Positions 1 through 7,116 of a stretch of DNA of 26,804 bases are shown here, piece by piece. Positions within the stretch are counted from its first letter, which is position 1; the number at the start of each line of letters is the position of its first letter. This DNA is from VAYN01 sp964540905. GTDB lineage: Bacteria; Actinomycetota; Thermoleophilia; Solirubrobacterales; 70-9. Location: positions 1 to 26,804 of the forward strand of contig CAZIOS010000030.1 of the NCBI GenBank assembly GCA_964540905.1, given 5' to 3'. Under the pieces are notes generated by a model. It saw only the letters and a list, made by a program, of their open reading frames with translations. It had not been told where the DNA came from and did no database searches. The position numbers were made by a program, and so were the translations under genes.

Positions 1-770
1 TCAACGCCCACCCCGGCGTCTCCCACAACTACCTGCGCACCCACGACTTCAACCTCTGGTTCACGATCGCGACGCCGCCGGACTCCGGGCTCGGCTTGCA
101 CGGCACGCTGGAGGCGCTGATGGAGGAGACCGGGGCCGAGTCGATGCGCGAGCTGCCGACCCTGACCCTGTTCAAGATCAACATGAACCTGGAGATGGAG
201 AAGGGCACCGACGCGCTCGCCGCCGCGGTCGAGGCAGCGCCACCGCGCGAGCTCGAGCCGCAGCCCTACGACGAGGAAGACGTCGCCCTGATCCGCGCCC
301 TGCAGGGGCCGATGGCCGCGGTCGAGCGCCCCTACGACGAGGCCGCCGCGGCGCTCGGCATCGACACCGAGGCCCTGCTCGAGCGCCTGCGGGCGCTGGT
401 CGACCGCAAGATCCTGCGCCGGGTCGCGGCGATCCTCTACCACCGTCGCGCCGGCTTCTCCGCCAACGGCATGGGTGTCTGGAAGGTGCCCGAGGAGGAG
501 ATCATGGAGGTCGGCGGCCGGATGGCGTCCTTCCGCGGCATCTCCCACTGCTACCAGCGACCGACCTACGAGGACTGGCCCTACAGCGTCTTCACGATGG
601 CCCACGGCCGCTCCAAGCAGGAGTGCGACGCGATCCTCGACTCGATCGCCGCGGAGTGCGGGATGGGGCGGGACGATCGCGCCACCCTCTACTCCTCGAC
701 CGAGTACAAGAAGATCCGCCTCCACTACTTCACCGACGACTACGCGGCCTGGGAGGCCGAGCATTCCTAG
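1..770 (+). CDS. Siroheme decarboxylase-like protein, fused two-domain AhbA/AhbB type (5' partial)
   Basis: The reading frame is open from base 3, so the N-terminus lies outside the window and about 256 codons are seen. The first part carries HPGVSHNYLR and HDFNLWFT, a signature of the Lrp/AsnC-like siroheme decarboxylases (AhbA/AhbB, also NirD/L/G/H). After a linker near ELEPQPYDEED a second winged-helix domain starts (ALQGPMAAVERPY...), followed by the second ligand-binding half with HCYQRPTYEDWPYSVFTMAHG-like residues at about 546-606. In most organisms AhbA and AhbB are separate subunits of a heterodimer; here both halves sit in one chain. The family removes acetate side-chain carboxyls from siroheme to give 12,18-didecarboxysiroheme, or acts in heme d1 synthesis. 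It overlaps the hemL start, which supports a tetrapyrrole role. An Lrp-type regulator is the alternative, but the WPY and HNYLR motifs argue for the enzyme. Confidence 0.82.
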   Translation, partial: NAHPGVSHNYLRTHDFNLWFTIATPPDSGLGLHGTLEALMEETGAESMRELPTLTLFKINMNLEMEKGTDALAAAVEAAPPRELEPQPYDEEDVALIRALQGPMAAVERPYDEAAAALGIDTEALLERLRALVDRKILRRVAAILYHRRAGFSANGMGVWKVPEEEIMEVGGRMASFRGISHCYQRPTYEDWPYSVFTMAHGRSKQECDAILDSIAAECGMGRDDRATLYSSTEYKKIRLHYFTDDYAAWEAEHS

Positions 771-2034
771 TTCCTCGGAGGGGCTGTACGAGCGCGCCCT
801 CCGCGTTCTGCCCGGTGGCGTCAACTCGCCGGTGCGGGCGCTGCGCCAGATCGGCCGCGAGCCGATCTTCGTCGCCCGCGGCGAGGGCTGCGAACTGGTC
901 GACGTCGACGGCCGGCGCTACCTCGACTGGGTCGGTTCCTGGGGCCCGCTGATCCTCGGCCACGCCGAGCCGTCTGTGGTCGCGGCGGTGATCGAAGCGG
1001 CCAAGCGCGGAACCAGCTTCGGCGCCGCCACCGCGGCCGAGGTCGAGCTCGCCGAAGCGGTCGTCGAGCGGGTGCCTTCGGCGGAGATGGTGCGGATGAC
1101 CAGCTCCGGCACCGAGGCGGCGATGAGCGCCGCCCGCCTCGCCCGCGCCCTGACCGACCGCGAGGTCGTGGTCAAGTTCGCCGGCGCCTACCACGGCCAC
1201 TCCGACGGCCTGCTTGCCGAGGCCGGCTCCGGCCTCGCCACCCTCGGCGTCCCCGGCAGCCCCGGCGTCACCGCCGCCCAGGCCGCGGCGACCGTGGTCG
1301 TGCCCTGGAACGATCGCGAGGCGGTGACGCGGGCGCTCGAAGATCACCCCGTCGCCGCCCTGCTGGCCGAGCCGATCGCCGCCAACATGGGGGTCGTGCC
1401 GCCGGCCGAGGGCTTCCTCGAGTTCCTCCGCGGGGCGACCCACGCGGCCGGCGCCCTGCTGGTCTTCGACGAGGTGATCACCGGCTTCCGCGTCGCCCGC
1501 GGCGGCGCCCAGGAGCTCTACGGGGTCGAGCCCGACCTGACCGTGCTCGGCAAGGTGATCGGCGGCGGCCTGCCGGCGGCGGCCTTCGCCGGCCCGCGCG
1601 AGTCGCTGGAGCGGATCGCCCCGGCCGGCGACGTCTACCAGGCGGGGACGCTCGCGGGCAACCCGCTCGCCAGCGCCGCCGGCCTCGCCACCCTGGCCCA
1701 GCTCGACGCCGCCGCCTACGAGCGCCTCACCGCCCTCACCACGCGCCTCGCCACCGGCTTCGAGGCGCTCGCCGCGGGGCGGCCGCTCCAGGTCGCCACC
1801 GCACCCGGCCTCGCCACGCTCTTCTTCAGCCCCGAGCCGGTTGCCGACTTCGCCGCCGCCCGCACCTGCGACACCGCGGCCCACGCCCGCTTCTGCCGCG
1901 CCCTGCTCGACCGCGGCGTCTACCCGCCGCCCTCCCAGTTCGAGGCCTGGTTCGTCTCGCTCGCCCACGACGAGTCGAGCATCGACCGCACCCTCGAAGC
2001 CGCCGCCGAGTCCCTCGCCGAGGCGCTGCTGTGA
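763..2034 (+). CDS. hemL: Glutamate-1-semialdehyde 2,1-aminomutase, probable ATT start
   Basis: This PLP enzyme converts glutamate-1-semialdehyde to 5-aminolevulinate, the entry compound of tetrapyrrole synthesis. Visible motifs are LPGGVNSPVRA near the N-terminus, SSGTEAAMSAARLAR (phosphate binding), GAYHGHSD, VFDEVITGFR and the PLP lysine in LGKVIGGGLP. There is no ATG, GTG or TTG in frame between 478 and the conserved N-terminus. ATT at 763 has GGGAGG at 751-756, six bases upstream. It gives a 423-residue protein beginning xPSSSEGLYERAL, with the lysine at residue 264, close to K265 of the E. coli enzyme. The in-frame GTG at 475 would add about 96 residues of Arg/Ser/Thr/Pro-rich sequence read out of frame from the upstream gene, so it is unlikely. 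CTG at 784 is another possibility. The gene overlaps the upstream gene by 8 bases and the next by GTGA. Function is certain; only the start is in doubt. Confidence 0.95.
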   Translation: MPSSSEGLYERALRVLPGGVNSPVRALRQIGREPIFVARGEGCELVDVDGRRYLDWVGSWGPLILGHAEPSVVAAVIEAAKRGTSFGAATAAEVELAEAVVERVPSAEMVRMTSSGTEAAMSAARLARALTDREVVVKFAGAYHGHSDGLLAEAGSGLATLGVPGSPGVTAAQAAATVVVPWNDREAVTRALEDHPVAALLAEPIAANMGVVPPAEGFLEFLRGATHAAGALLVFDEVITGFRVARGGAQELYGVEPDLTVLGKVIGGGLPAAAFAGPRESLERIAPAGDVYQAGTLAGNPLASAAGLATLAQLDAAAYERLTALTTRLATGFEALAAGRPLQVATAPGLATLFFSPEPVADFAAARTCDTAAHARFCRALLDRGVYPPPSQFEAWFVSLAHDESSIDRTLEAAAESLAEALL

Positions 2035-2462
2035 GCGACCCCGCCGCGGCGTTGAAGCTGCTGGCGGCGCAGCTGCGCGAGGAGGAAACGCCGATCTCCG
2101 AGCACGTCGTCGAGCCGGCCGCCAGCCCCGAGCTCGGCCTTCGCGCCGCCGCCGGGCCGCGGGCCGCCGCCGCCCCGGGCGAGTACGCGCTGGTGGTCGA
2201 GGCGGTCCGCGAGGGCTACCTCCTGCACTACGGGGAGCCGCGGCTGCTCGCCGGCCACGACGCCGACCTGGCGCTGCTCGCCGGCGACTATCTCTACGCG
2301 CTCGGCCTCGACCGCGTCGCGGCGCTCGGCGACGATCGCGCGGTGGCCATCCTCAGCGACCTGATCGCCGCCTGCGCCCGCACCCATGCCGAAGGTCGCG
2401 GCGAGCGGGCGCCGGAGCTATGGCGCGCCGCCGCCCTCGCGGTCGGCGGCGCCAGCCGCTGA
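2031..2462 (+). CDS. Small all-alpha unknown protein, weakly like a polyprenyl synthetase fragment
   Basis: This 143-residue protein starts with GTG inside the hemL stop (GTGA), so it is probably translationally coupled to hemL. It has no signal peptide or membrane segment. The N-terminal 50 residues are Ala/Pro/Glu-rich. The rest is predicted helical and contains HDADLALLAGDYLYALGL followed by ALGDDRAVAILSDLIAACAR. That stretch resembles, by eye, the region after the first Asp-rich motif of trans-prenyl synthases, including the polyprenyl synthase at 6144 in this window (TGDLLLSRAFALLAQ and AGDSRAVALLAEASVALAR). No DDxxD motif is present, so it cannot be a working prenyltransferase alone. 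I do not recognise a named family. It could be a regulatory or partner subunit or a degenerate paralog. Confidence 0.75.
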   Translation: MSDPAAALKLLAAQLREEETPISEHVVEPAASPELGLRAAAGPRAAAAPGEYALVVEAVREGYLLHYGEPRLLAGHDADLALLAGDYLYALGLDRVAALGDDRAVAILSDLIAACARTHAEGRGERAPELWRAAALAVGGASR

Positions 2463-2480
2463 GCGGGGGGTCGCCCGGCG

Positions 2481-2984
2481 TCAGCCGAGCTTGCCCGTTT
2501 CGATGTGGCAGTAGTGGAATTCGAAGCCGAGCACTTCGTCGTTGGCCAGGGTCCCGTTGTGGGTGAGCTGCACCCGCAGCGATTGGACCCGCGCCTTCTT
2601 GTTCGCCTTCAGGGCCGTGCTGATTTCGCCCAGCAGCTTCTGCTCGCGTTCCAGGTAGCCGATCCACTTCGTCAGCTTGGTCGCGTCGGCCGCCGGCATC
2701 GGCACCGCCTTGATCTGCGTGACGGCCTTCTTGCCCGCCGCGTTGGCCTTGGCGACCTGGGTGCCGGCGAGCTTCAGCTTGCCCTGCTTGACCTCCTTTT
2801 CGACGCCGCCCAGGAATCGTTCGTTGGCCTTGACGTTGGTCTTGCAGATCGGCTCGACGGCGGCGACGTAGCTTTCGCGCGTCTGTTCCGCCGCCGCCAG
2901 CGCCAGCGAAGCAAAGGCGGCGAGCGTCAGCGCGGCGGCGACGGCGCCAGCGAAGATCTTCGAGCTACGGCTGTCTTTCAGCAT
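2481..2984 (-). CDS. Secreted helical protein of unknown function
   Basis: The chosen ATG at 2984 gives 167 residues beginning MLKDSRSSKIF, with an AGGGAG ribosome-binding site about nine bases upstream. A longer in-frame start at 3086 exists, but it adds an Arg/Gly/Pro-rich stretch ahead of an obvious signal peptide and was not used. Residues 10-32 form a hydrophobic Ala-rich signal segment ending near ALAAAEQ. The mature part is Lys/Ala-rich and predicted helical (FLGGVEKEVKQGKLKLAGTQ, LTKWIGYLEREQKLLGEIS). It has two cysteines, one just after the signal peptide (EPICKTN) and one near the C-terminus (HYCHIE), which could form a disulfide outside the membrane. It converges on the preceding gene with an 18-base gap and diverges from the quinol reductase operon. 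Function is unknown. Confidence 0.8.
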   Translation of the reverse strand: MLKDSRSSKIFAGAVAAALTLAAFASLALAAAEQTRESYVAAVEPICKTNVKANERFLGGVEKEVKQGKLKLAGTQVAKANAAGKKAVTQIKAVPMPAADATKLTKWIGYLEREQKLLGEISTALKANKKARVQSLRVQLTHNGTLANDEVLGFEFHYCHIETGKLG

Positions 2985-3130
2985 CAGATTGGCTCCCTGT
3001 CTAGTCCGGGCGCCGTTCCCAAACCACCCTCGGCTGCCCCCGGCAGATAGTAGCGGCAGCGGCGCCGTTCGTCGCGGCATCGGCAAGTCGGCGGAGGCAA
3101 TAGACTGCGCGGCCGAATACGCGAAGCAAC

Positions 3131-3805
3131 GTGGCAGAAGACGCGGACAAGATGAACGGGGCCGAGCAGGCTCCCCAGCAGCAGCGGGTGCAGCCCGACC
3201 CCCCCGGCTACTTCGAGGGGGAGTCGATGACGCGCCGGCGCGCTTTCACGATCGCCGCCCAGGGGCTGGGTGGGATCGCCGGCGCCGCGATCATCCTGCC
3301 CGCGGTCGGCTTCGCCGTCGCCCCGATCTTCCACCGCGGCAAGGAGCGCTGGGAGGCGGTCGGGCCCCTCAGCGACTTCATCGAAGACACTTACCGCCAG
3401 GTCGTCTTCACCGAAACCGAGGGAATCGGCGACGCCGGCAAGACCACCGCCTACGTCCGCAAGAGCTCGAAGGAACTCGGCGAAAAACCGGGCCAGTACG
3501 TCGCCCTCTCCAACCGCTGCGCCCACCTCGGCTGCCCGGTCCGCTTCGTCGAGGCGGCCGGCAACTTCATCTGCCCCTGCCACGGCGGTGTCTACGACTT
3601 CCAGGGCGCCCGGATCGGCGGCCCGCCGGTGCGCCCGCTCGACCACTTCCAGACCCGGGTCCGCAACGGCCAGGTCGAGCTCGGGCCGCGCTACAGCGTC
3701 ACCAACCAGATGGAACCGGTCCGCGCCCGCGACCCCGGCGAGTTCACCGGCGGGATCTGGGAATACCTCTACCCGCCGCGCCCCTCCACCTTCCCACCGC
3801 CCTGA
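3131..3805 (+). CDS. qcrA: Menaquinol:cytochrome c reductase Rieske iron-sulfur subunit
   Basis: This is the iron-sulfur subunit of a bc-type complex, passing electrons from menaquinol to cytochrome c. The 224-residue protein has the two Rieske boxes, C130-A-H132-L-G-C135 and C148-P-C150-H151. C130, H132, C148 and H151 are the expected 2Fe-2S ligands, and C135-C150 the stabilising disulfide. A single transmembrane segment lies at about residues 44-66 and is preceded by TRRRAFT, a twin-arginine-like motif, so export by the Tat system is likely (tatA and tatC lie 4 kb downstream). It is a short one-helix Rieske protein, unlike the three-helix QcrA of mycobacteria. The GTG start at 3131 has only a weak ribosome-binding site; ATG at 3152 is the alternative. 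Its stop shares one base with the qcrB start (TGATG). Confidence 0.93.
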   Translation: MAEDADKMNGAEQAPQQQRVQPDPPGYFEGESMTRRRAFTIAAQGLGGIAGAAIILPAVGFAVAPIFHRGKERWEAVGPLSDFIEDTYRQVVFTETEGIGDAGKTTAYVRKSSKELGEKPGQYVALSNRCAHLGCPVRFVEAAGNFICPCHGGVYDFQGARIGGPPVRPLDHFQTRVRNGQVELGPRYSVTNQMEPVRARDPGEFTGGIWEYLYPPRPSTFPPP

Positions 3806-4737
3806 TGCCGAAGATCCCGCTGCCCAAGATCCCCGACTCGGTGGTGCCGGCGCCGCTGCGCAAACCGGCCAAGCCGGGCGCTGGCGACGCGCCCAAGGGC
3901 CAGGCCCCGGCCGACCTCAAGACCTCGCCCCCGGAGCGCCAGACGCACGTGCAGCGACTCGGCGACCAGGCCAAGGAGGCGCCGGCCGACGTCCTCGCCT
4001 GGGTCGACCAGCGCACCGGCGCCAGCGGCTTCCTCACCGGGATGCTCTACCGCAAGGTGCCGAAGGGGACCAACTGGTTCTACACGCTCGGCTCCGCCAC
4101 CCTCTTCGCCTTCATCGTCCAGGCCGTCACCGGCGTCTTCCTGGCGATGTTCTACACGCCGTCGGCGACCCAGGCCTACGCCTCGATCTCCCACATCAAC
4201 AACGATGTGCCGCTGGGCCAGTTCGTCCACGGGATGCACAAGTGGGGCGCCAGCGTGATGGTGATCCTGGTCTTCCTGCACATGGGCCGCACCTTCTTCT
4301 TCGGCGCCTACAAGTACCCGCGCGAGCTCAACTGGGTGATCGGCGTCGTGCTGCTGATCCTGACGATGACGATGTCGTTCACCGGCTACCTGCTGCCGTT
4401 CGACCAGCGCTCCTACTGGGCCTCGATCGTCGGCATCAACATCAACGGCACCGGCCCCATCGTCGGCCCCTACCTGAGCGACTTTCTGCGCGCCGGCCCC
4501 GAGCTGGGGGCGACGACGCTGGCGCGCTTCTACGCGATCCACATGCTGCTGCTGCCGGGGGCGATCATCGCCCTGATCGGCGCCCACCTCTACCTGGTGA
4601 TGAAGCTCGGCACCACCGCGCCGCCCTGGATGAAGATGGATAAGCCGAAGGTCGCCGCGCCGGTCGCCCAGCTCGACGCCGGCGTCGAGGGCAACGGTGC
4701 CGCGCCCCCCGCCAACGGAGCGTCGGCGAGCTCGTGA
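3805..4737 (+). CDS. qcrB: Cytochrome b subunit (b6-type, N-terminal half of cytochrome b)
   Basis: This is the membrane subunit carrying the two b hemes and contributing to the quinol site. The start is ATG at 3805, sharing one base with the qcrA stop, and gives 310 residues. About 90 hydrophilic Pro/Lys/Ala-rich residues precede the first membrane helix, longer than usual for the family. Four helices follow (about 96-118, 146-166, 177-197 and 245-268). Likely heme ligands are H145 (HGMHKWGAS), H159 (FLHMGRT), H246 (FYAIHMLLLP) and H261 (GAHLYLV). The spacings of 14 and 15 match cytochrome b6 and Bacillus-type QcrB rather than mitochondrial cytochrome b. A Gly/Ala/Ser-rich tail of about 35 residues follows. 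It overlaps the next gene by GTGA, so the three genes form a tightly coupled operon. Confidence 0.93.
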   Translation: MPKIPLPKIPDSVVPAPLRKPAKPGAGDAPKGQAPADLKTSPPERQTHVQRLGDQAKEAPADVLAWVDQRTGASGFLTGMLYRKVPKGTNWFYTLGSATLFAFIVQAVTGVFLAMFYTPSATQAYASISHINNDVPLGQFVHGMHKWGASVMVILVFLHMGRTFFFGAYKYPRELNWVIGVVLLILTMTMSFTGYLLPFDQRSYWASIVGININGTGPIVGPYLSDFLRAGPELGATTLARFYAIHMLLLPGAIIALIGAHLYLVMKLGTTAPPWMKMDKPKVAAPVAQLDAGVEGNGAAPPANGASASS

Positions 4738-5435
4738 AGCCCAAGCAGAAGCAGGAATACCTCGAGGAATACGAGGTCTTCAAGAAGAAGGGCAAGCCCT
4801 TCTTCCCCTACGCGGTCCTGAAGGACTCGACGATGGCGCTGATCGTCGTCGCCGTGATCATCGCGATGTCGCTGATCCTCGGCGCCGAGCAGGGCCCGAA
4901 GGCCGATCCGACGACGACCACCTACGTGCCGCGGCCCGAGTGGTACTTCTTCTTCCTCTTCGAGGTCCTGCGCGTGATCAAACCGCCGGAGCTGGTGCCG
5001 GTGGCGACGATCGGGATCCCGACCGTCTGCATGGTCCTGCTGCTGCTGCTGCCCTTCTATGACCGCAGCCCTGAGCGCCGCCCCGAGCGCCGGCCGATCG
5101 CCACCACCGCCGGCTGCCTGACGATCCTGGCGATGGCCTACCTCACCTACGCCGGAGCGACCGGAGGTTCGCCGACCGAGATCGACATGAAGGTCGCGCC
5201 CCAATACGAAGCCGGCAAGGAGGTCGTCGCCGGTTCCGGCTGCCTCGCCTGCCACAAACTGGGGGAGAACGGCAACAACGGCCCCGGCCCCGAACTGACC
5301 CACATCGCGCAGCGGATCCCGCGCGCGGCGATTCTGCGCTCGGTCGAAATCGGGCCGGGTATCATGCCCTCCTTCCGCGAACTGCCGCCAAAGAAGCTCA
5401 ACGAGCTCGCTGACTTCCTCTCCTCGCTCAACTAA
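4734..5435 (+). CDS. qcrC: Cytochrome b subunit IV fused to cytochrome c
   Basis: This 233-residue fusion begins at a GTG overlapping the qcrB stop. Residues 1-110 resemble subunit IV, the C-terminal half of cytochrome b. They include P68-E-W-Y-F72, the PEWY loop of the quinol-oxidation site, and membrane helices at about 33-50, 72-80 and 89-108. A further helix lies at about 124-141. The C-terminal domain has one c-type heme site, C170-L-A-C173-H174, and a probable axial methionine at M211 (GIMPSF). This layout (Rieske, b6, subunit IV plus monoheme cytochrome c) is that of the Bacillus menaquinol:cytochrome c reductase. It differs from the diheme QcrC of mycobacteria and corynebacteria. The gene is followed after 43 bases by the menaquinone methyltransferase gene. 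Confidence 0.92.
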   Translation: MKPKQKQEYLEEYEVFKKKGKPFFPYAVLKDSTMALIVVAVIIAMSLILGAEQGPKADPTTTTYVPRPEWYFFFLFEVLRVIKPPELVPVATIGIPTVCMVLLLLLPFYDRSPERRPERRPIATTAGCLTILAMAYLTYAGATGGSPTEIDMKVAPQYEAGKEVVAGSGCLACHKLGENGNNGPGPELTHIAQRIPRAAILRSVEIGPGIMPSFRELPPKKLNELADFLSSLN

Positions 5436-5478
5436 ACCGTCCCGAGACTCGGCCCAGTTCGCCGGGCAGGTCAACCGC

Positions 5479-6147
5479 ATGTTCGATCGCGTCGCCGGCC
5501 GCTACGACGCGCTCAACTCGGTGATGACCGCCGGCCTGCACCACCGCTGGCGCGCGCGCGCCGCCGAGCGCACCGGCCTCGGCCCCGGCGACTCGGCGCT
5601 CGACGTCTGCTGCGGCACCGGTGACCTCGCCCTGGAGCTGGCCCGTCACGTCGCCCCCGGCGGCCGCGTCGTCGGCTGCGACTTCTCCGAGCCGATGCTC
5701 GACCTGGCGCGCGAGAAGGCGACGGCGCAGGGAGCGCAGGGGGTCCGCTTCGAGTGGGCCGACGCGCTGCAGCTGCCTTACGACGGCGAGCGCTTCGACG
5801 CGGTCACGGTCGGCTTCGGGGTCCGCAACCTCGCCGACCTCGACCGCGGCCTGCGCGAGCTGGCCCGGGTCTTGAGGCCGGGCGGCCACCTGGTGATCCT
5901 CGAGATCACGCAGCCGACCAGGCCGCCGCTCTCTGTCTTCTACTCGCTCTGGTTCGACCGGATCGTGCCGCTGCTGGGCAGCTTCTCGGCCGACTCGGAG
6001 GCCTACGCCTATCTGCCGGAGTCGGTCCGCAGCTTCCCCAGCCCCGCCGCTCTGGCGCAGAAGATGGACGCCGCCGGCTTCGAGCGGATTCGCTACACGG
6101 TGCTCGCCGGCGGGATCATCGCGATCCACAGCGGCGTCCGCGGGTGA
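5479..6147 (+). CDS. menG: Demethylmenaquinone C-methyltransferase (UbiE/MenG family)
   Basis: This SAM-dependent enzyme makes the last step of menaquinone synthesis by methylating the demethylmenaquinone ring. The 222-residue protein starts at ATG 5479 with GGGCAGG eight bases upstream; no start codon lies further upstream in frame. Family signatures are MFDRVAGRYDALN at the N-terminus, the SAM-binding loop ALDVCCGTGDLALEL, the acidic strand end VVGCDFSEPM, VTVGFGVRNLADLDRGLREL, and the C-terminal YAYLPESVRSFPSP with GGIIAIHSG. Ubiquinone is not expected in this lineage, so menG is the better name. It overlaps the polyprenyl synthase gene by GTGA, pairing ring methylation with side-chain synthesis directly behind the menaquinol-oxidising complex. 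Confidence 0.94.
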   Translation: MFDRVAGRYDALNSVMTAGLHHRWRARAAERTGLGPGDSALDVCCGTGDLALELARHVAPGGRVVGCDFSEPMLDLAREKATAQGAQGVRFEWADALQLPYDGERFDAVTVGFGVRNLADLDRGLRELARVLRPGGHLVILEITQPTRPPLSVFYSLWFDRIVPLLGSFSADSEAYAYLPESVRSFPSPAALAQKMDAAGFERIRYTVLAGGIIAIHSGVRG

Positions 6148-7109
6148 CCCGGCCCTCGGCCGTGCCGCCGCCGGTGACGGCGGTCCTCGACGCCTCCAGC
6201 CGCTGGCTGCCGGCGCGCCTGGGCAAGGTCGAGGAACGGTTGCGGGCGGCGGTCGCCGAACACGGTGAGCCGCTGGGCGACGCCGCCGCGGCGACCCTGG
6301 AGGCGGGGGGCAAGCGGCTGCGGCCGATGCTGGTCCTGCTCTGCGCCGGCGAGCGCGGCGGCGAGGCCTCGGTGCGGGCCGCGGCGGCGATCGAGCTGGT
6401 CCACATGGCGACCCTGGTCCACGACGACGTCCTCGACGCCGCGCCGCTGCGCCGCGGCCACCCGACCGTCGCCGCCAGCTCCGGCCGCGGCCGCGCCGTC
6501 GCCACCGGCGACCTGCTGCTGTCGCGCGCCTTCGCGCTGCTGGCGCAGGCCGGCGACTCGCGCGCGGTGGCGCTGCTGGCCGAGGCCTCGGTGGCGCTGG
6601 CGCGGGGCGAGCTGGCGCAGCGCCACGACGCCTTCGACCTCTCGGTCTCCGAGCAGCGCTACCTCGACCGCTGCCGGCTGAAGACGGCGCGGCTGTTCGA
6701 GTGCGCCTGCCTGCTCGGCCACGATGACGAGCACCTGCGCAGCTTCGGCGGCCTGATCGGCCTCGCCTTCCAGCTGCTCGACGACGTCCTCGACATCGCC
6801 GGGCCGCCGGAGCGGACCGGCAAGGCGCGCGGCACCGACCTGCTCGACGGCACCGTCACCCTGCCGCTGATCGAGGCAGCCGCCACCGACCCGGGGATCC
6901 GCACGGTCGACCTGCACGGCCTCGACGCCGCCGCCGCCACGGCGCTCTGCGACCGCATCGCCGCCACCGGCGCCCTGGAGCTGGTCCGGGCGCGGGCGCT
7001 GGAGATGGTCGCCGCCGCCAAGCGCGAGCTCGCGACGGCCGCTTTCGAGCCGGAACAGCGGCAGCTGCTCGAGCTCGTCGCCGACGGCGTCGTCCAGCGC
7101 TACAGCTGA
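6144..7109 (+). CDS. Long-chain polyprenyl diphosphate synthase
   Basis: This trans-prenyltransferase builds the isoprenoid chain, here probably the menaquinone side chain. GTG 6144 overlaps the menG stop and gives 321 residues; GTG 6174 is a possible shorter start. Conserved elements are GGKRLRP (55-61), the first Asp-rich motif in LVHDDVLDAAPLRRG (D94, D95, D98), TGDLLLSRAF, LKTARLF, the second Asp-rich motif in FQLLDDVLDIAG (D213, D214, D217) and the GKARGTDLLDGTVTLPL block. The three-residue spacer between the aspartates and the lack of extra residues fit long-chain (heptaprenyl to nonaprenyl) synthases, but chain length cannot be read reliably. The neighbours menG and qcrABC support a quinone role over a general isoprenoid one. 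Confidence 0.93.
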   Translation: MTRPSAVPPPVTAVLDASSRWLPARLGKVEERLRAAVAEHGEPLGDAAAATLEAGGKRLRPMLVLLCAGERGGEASVRAAAAIELVHMATLVHDDVLDAAPLRRGHPTVAASSGRGRAVATGDLLLSRAFALLAQAGDSRAVALLAEASVALARGELAQRHDAFDLSVSEQRYLDRCRLKTARLFECACLLGHDDEHLRSFGGLIGLAFQLLDDVLDIAGPPERTGKARGTDLLDGTVTLPLIEAAATDPGIRTVDLHGLDAAAATALCDRIAATGALELVRARALEMVAAAKRELATAAFEPEQRQLLELVADGVVQRYS

Positions 7110-7116
7110 GGCCGGC

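Noticed and set aside
475..762. In-frame GTG at 475 as a long hemL start
   Set aside because: It adds about 96 low-complexity Arg/Ser/Thr/Pro residues that are the siroheme-decarboxylase gene read in another frame; GSAM proteins do not have such an extension.
730..1968. Long open frame on the - strand opposite hemL
   Set aside because: The translation is Gly/Arg/Glu/Ala-rich low complexity, typical of the antisense of a GC-rich gene, and hemL is unmistakable on the + strand.
5754..6143. Upstream extension of the polyprenyl synthase frame into menG
   Set aside because: It reads menG out of frame as Arg/Pro-rich sequence; the GTGA overlap at 6144 and the family N-terminus fit better.
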